Of a DNA stretch of 64,000 nucleotides, positions 61,064 to 64,000 are shown piece after piece (positions within the stretch are counted from its first letter, which is position 1; each line of letters begins with the position of its first letter). The notes below the pieces were generated by a model. The model worked only from the letters and a program-made list of their open reading frames with translations. It was not told the DNA's origin and searched no databases. Source of the DNA: Marsupella aquatica (taxonomy: Eukaryota; Marchantiophyta); contig OZ316892.1 of the NCBI GenBank assembly GCA_973895155.1, positions 2,294,001 to 2,358,000 of the forward strand, read 5' to 3'. Position numbers and translations under genes: made by a program.

Positions 61064-64000
61064 ATGGCGACTACAAGCAACGTCCCTGAATCGGAGGCCA
61101 TAGATACCTTCGATGACGGTAATGAAGTGAGGGCCGCATTGGAGAGGATAGAGAGCAAGGGGAGCCGGAGGAGCTTCAGCCTGAGGAGTCGGAGTATTGG
61201 AGGTAGCTGGGGACTTGCCCCGGAGAATGTTTTCTCGAAGTCAGGATCTAGGACCGAGAGTGAGTTTGACGACGAGGAGGCCCTGAAGTGGGCAGCATTG
61301 GAGAGGCTGCCCACCTATGATCGGCTCCGAACTACGATCCTGGACGATCTGAGTAAAGGTAGCAAGCGGGGTAGCATGAAACAAATCGATCTCCGAAACT
61401 TGAGCCAAAACACCCTGCGGAGTGGAGTCCTTCAAAAACTGTTCGATGATACCGGCGCCGACAATAGCAACGCTGCTTTCCTGCTCAAGCTCCGTGAGCG
61501 AATCGACAAGTAAGTTGGTATTATTTTGTTTGCATTATTTTGAGCGAGCTAGATGAGATTCCCTCATGTCAGTCGGAAGTGCGGTAGTCAGCGTAGGCAG
61601 CCATAAGTTATGTCGTTAAGTATTCCCAACCAAGTTTACGCCCAGGCAGGGTGAGGAACGATCAAGACATCGTTATGATCACAGCCGTGGACGGGGAAGA
61701 TGTAAATTCAAGGACTGAAAGTTTGCATTGTGCACACCTTCAGGGCCGGCGTAACTCTGCCCACAGTGGAGGTTCGGTATGAGAACTTGAACATCGAGGC
61801 GAAGGTGCAAGTAGGGGGACGGGCTCTTCCCACACTCGCCAACGCTGCACTGAACGCCTTTGAGGTAGCTTTTGCTAATATTCTCGCACCTGTAGTTCTC
61901 TGTTGTGTTTGTGTTTCTCATGTTTGCCATCGAGCTAGTGCTAGTGCACTCTCGGACTAACAGCCTGCTTTATCTCCTCATATTCACGCTTGTCTTGAAA
62001 GCTGAGTAGTGTGCTACACAGGGAAGCCTTGCAGCTTGAGAATATTCAGTGCAGCTTCGAAAGGGGATTTTGCATTTGTTAAGTGTTGTTCTGGTCGATT
62101 ATTTTTGCTACTGCAGGGTTTCTTTACCACATTAGGACTTAACTGGGCGAAGAAGACGGACCTGACGATCCTACATCATGTCAGTGGTATTATCAAACCC
62201 GGCAGGTTCGTTCAACTGGCCAAAACTTCTGCTCTCTGCACCCTCCGACGCCCTTAGCAGGAAGGAATCTGGTTATGTTCCATTTGAAGACCATGGTGGC
62301 AAATTCTGCTACCGAAACTTTCCATCTGCAAATGCGCATTAATTACTGCTTCGTATCAATTGCCTGGTACTTACTGCCGTGGGTCTCTAGTTCTATATAT
62401 GCTGTTCCTACAATGATTAACTTAATGACTACGCGCAGGATGACTCTATTGCTTGGACCACCGAGTTCAGGAAAGACCAGTCTTCTCCTCGCGCTGGCCG
62501 GAAAGCTTGAGAAATCGTTGAAAGTGAGTTTTATCACGCCTGGGTTCGAGAATTTCCTAAGACCCTCGACTCCGGAGCCTATTTTAGAACCGTTGATTTG
62601 ATGAGAAATTGAATTCTTTGCACCTGTTAATTTGGTGGATACTCGATCTGAGTTCGCAGGTGAAAGGAGAAGTCACGTACAATGGATACAAGTTGAATGA
62701 ATTTGTACCACAAAAGACGTCGGCCTATGTCAACCAAAATGATTTGCACATAGCACAGATGACTGTCCGAGAAACTTTGGAGTACTCGGCAAAGTCGCAG
62801 GATGTCGGCCCCAGTCGATATGGTGAGTTCTCTAAGACGGCAATCATCCTACAAATTATTGTCACAAAGCATTGTCTCTCCTTGAATCTGGTTTTTGGAC
62901 GAGAGATAGAGATACGTACAGGTATGAAGTGTTTGGGGAGAGAATTCGCAAGTCAGTCTTCAAAGTAAATTTTTGTCTTTTCCGGCTACTCTGCCTCCTT
63001 AACGGAATTCACCTGATGTCGTGGGGTCGATGTGCTAATGTGCAGATCTTTTGACGGAGCTGCATAGAAAAGAAAAAGAGCTTGGTATTCATCCTGAGGC
63101 TGATGTAGATTACTACATGAAGGTGAGTTGGGTTGCTCGTGACCGACAGCTCTAAATTTCATTTCGCTCTTTGTCCTTTAAGTCGCCAGAATTTGTTCAT
63201 TTCAGTCGACATGGATGATCGCAAGCTGATGTTCGGCCCCTGTTCTTATCAACGCAGGCATCCGCGATGAAGGAAACTTCCAGCAGCGTTATCACCGACT
63301 ACGTCATGAAGGTGAGCTGATAGACAGTGGCAGGCAATTGGACCGCACCGTAGTAGGCATCGCAAGGTTCACTCTGGAGCAATCGATTGTAACACCATTT
63401 TTGGCTTCATTCAAATAACGTTTCTGCGTCTTTTGTTGCAGATTTTGGGCTTGGATATTTGCGCAGACACAATGGTGGGAGATGAGATGGTCAGAGGAAT
63501 CTCAGGTGGACAGAAGAAGAGAGTGACTACTGGTTAGTACTTAGCTATCCACCTACAATTTAACTACCTTCTCCGAGCTATCTGTTTTAAGTTGCAGGCA
63601 TCGGTCTGCTCCATGCACGCACAAGAGATAAGACTTTCAAAATTTTATGTGGCCCCGTAGACCTGTGTCGAAAAGTGGCAATGAATGACTGATTCATTGT
63701 AGTCACTGGATTTATCTGCACTGTCAAAAAAATAGATAGCCAAAGAAATTTGAGGAGGACTTTCTGTTTACATTTAGCTTGGTTGCATTCTGGACCTGAC
63801 CTTGCGCGGTATGTGCCCCTTGCTCGTTCGATTTGCAGGGGAGATGATCGTGGGTCCCATGAAGACTCTTTTCATGGACGAGATCTCGACTGGTTTGGAC
63901 AGTTCAACGACATTCCAGATTGTTCGATATCTCAGGGATATCACACATTTGTTGGAACACACGATGCTCGTCTCGTTGCTGCAGCCAGCTCCTGAAACGT
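61064..64000 (+). CDS. Second PDR-type ABC transporter, 5' part, cut by window edge
   Basis: Tandem paralogue of the gene at 37217. Exons: 61064-61509, 61744-61864, 62117-62205, 62439-62523, 62660-62822, 63046-63122, 63258-63311, 63442-63532, and 63839 to the window end. Exons 2-8 have exactly the same lengths as in the first gene (121, 89, 85, 163, 77, 54, 91 nt); exon 1 is 3 nt longer because a small insertion (RGSMKQ region) outweighs short losses. NBD1 is intact as far as seen: Walker A GPPSSGKT, signature [12 protein letters not shown], Walker B TLFMDEIS, then SLLQPAPET at the edge. Several introns are recognisably related to those of the first gene. Transmembrane domain 1, NBD2 and the stop lie outside the window, so it cannot be called functional. 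Expected role, from the family: membrane export of small hydrophobic compounds. Confidence 0.93.

Noticed and set aside
1-64000. CRISPR array, operon or bacterial defence system
   Set aside because: Spliced eukaryotic genes and plant retrotransposons show this is nuclear plant DNA; no regularly spaced repeat-spacer structure exists.

Overview
The window looks like nuclear DNA of a land plant. Genes are split by many short GT-AG introns, one gene family is the plant pleiotropic-drug-resistance (PDR, full-size ABCG) type, and the repeats are plant-type: a Ty1/copia LTR element primed by initiator Met-tRNA, probable tRNA-derived SINEs and a short TTTAGGG tract. I cannot name the species. A non-seed plant such as a bryophyte is a guess, not a result.

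Layout. 1-8.2 kb: no gene I can defend. 8.2-16.2 kb (+): fragments of one multi-exon gene I do not recognise. 16.2-22.1 kb: AT-rich intergenic DNA. 22,098-28,395 (+): a complete-length copia retrotransposon with 403/404-bp LTRs and a 5-bp target duplication, whose coding region is broken by one frameshift, six in-frame stops and an apparent internal deletion. It sits inside a roughly 360-bp tandem repeat array that continues to 29.4 kb. 29.4-36 kb: repeat-rich intergenic DNA. 37,217-46,913 (+): a complete 20-exon PDR transporter gene (1,545 codons plus stop), with every exon junction in frame. 47-60 kb: a second repeat-rich zone holding an antisense copia gag/protease remnant and several local tandem repeats. 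61,064-64,000 (+): the first nine exons of a second, very similar PDR gene, cut by the window edge.

How it works together. The two PDR genes are a tandem pair in the same orientation, with related promoters, leaders, exons and introns. They most likely arose by segmental duplication, and the 14 kb between them has since filled with repeats. PDR proteins are plasma-membrane ATP-driven exporters of small hydrophobic metabolites. The other recurring theme is repeats that occur twice or three times in the window: a minisatellite-bearing family with a shared leader, two spacer modules shared by 33.8-35 kb and 52.7-55.1 kb, and the SINE pair. I did not find a new multi-gene system. The least explained items are the minisatellite family, the unrecognised spliced gene, and the young but coding-dead retrotransposon.
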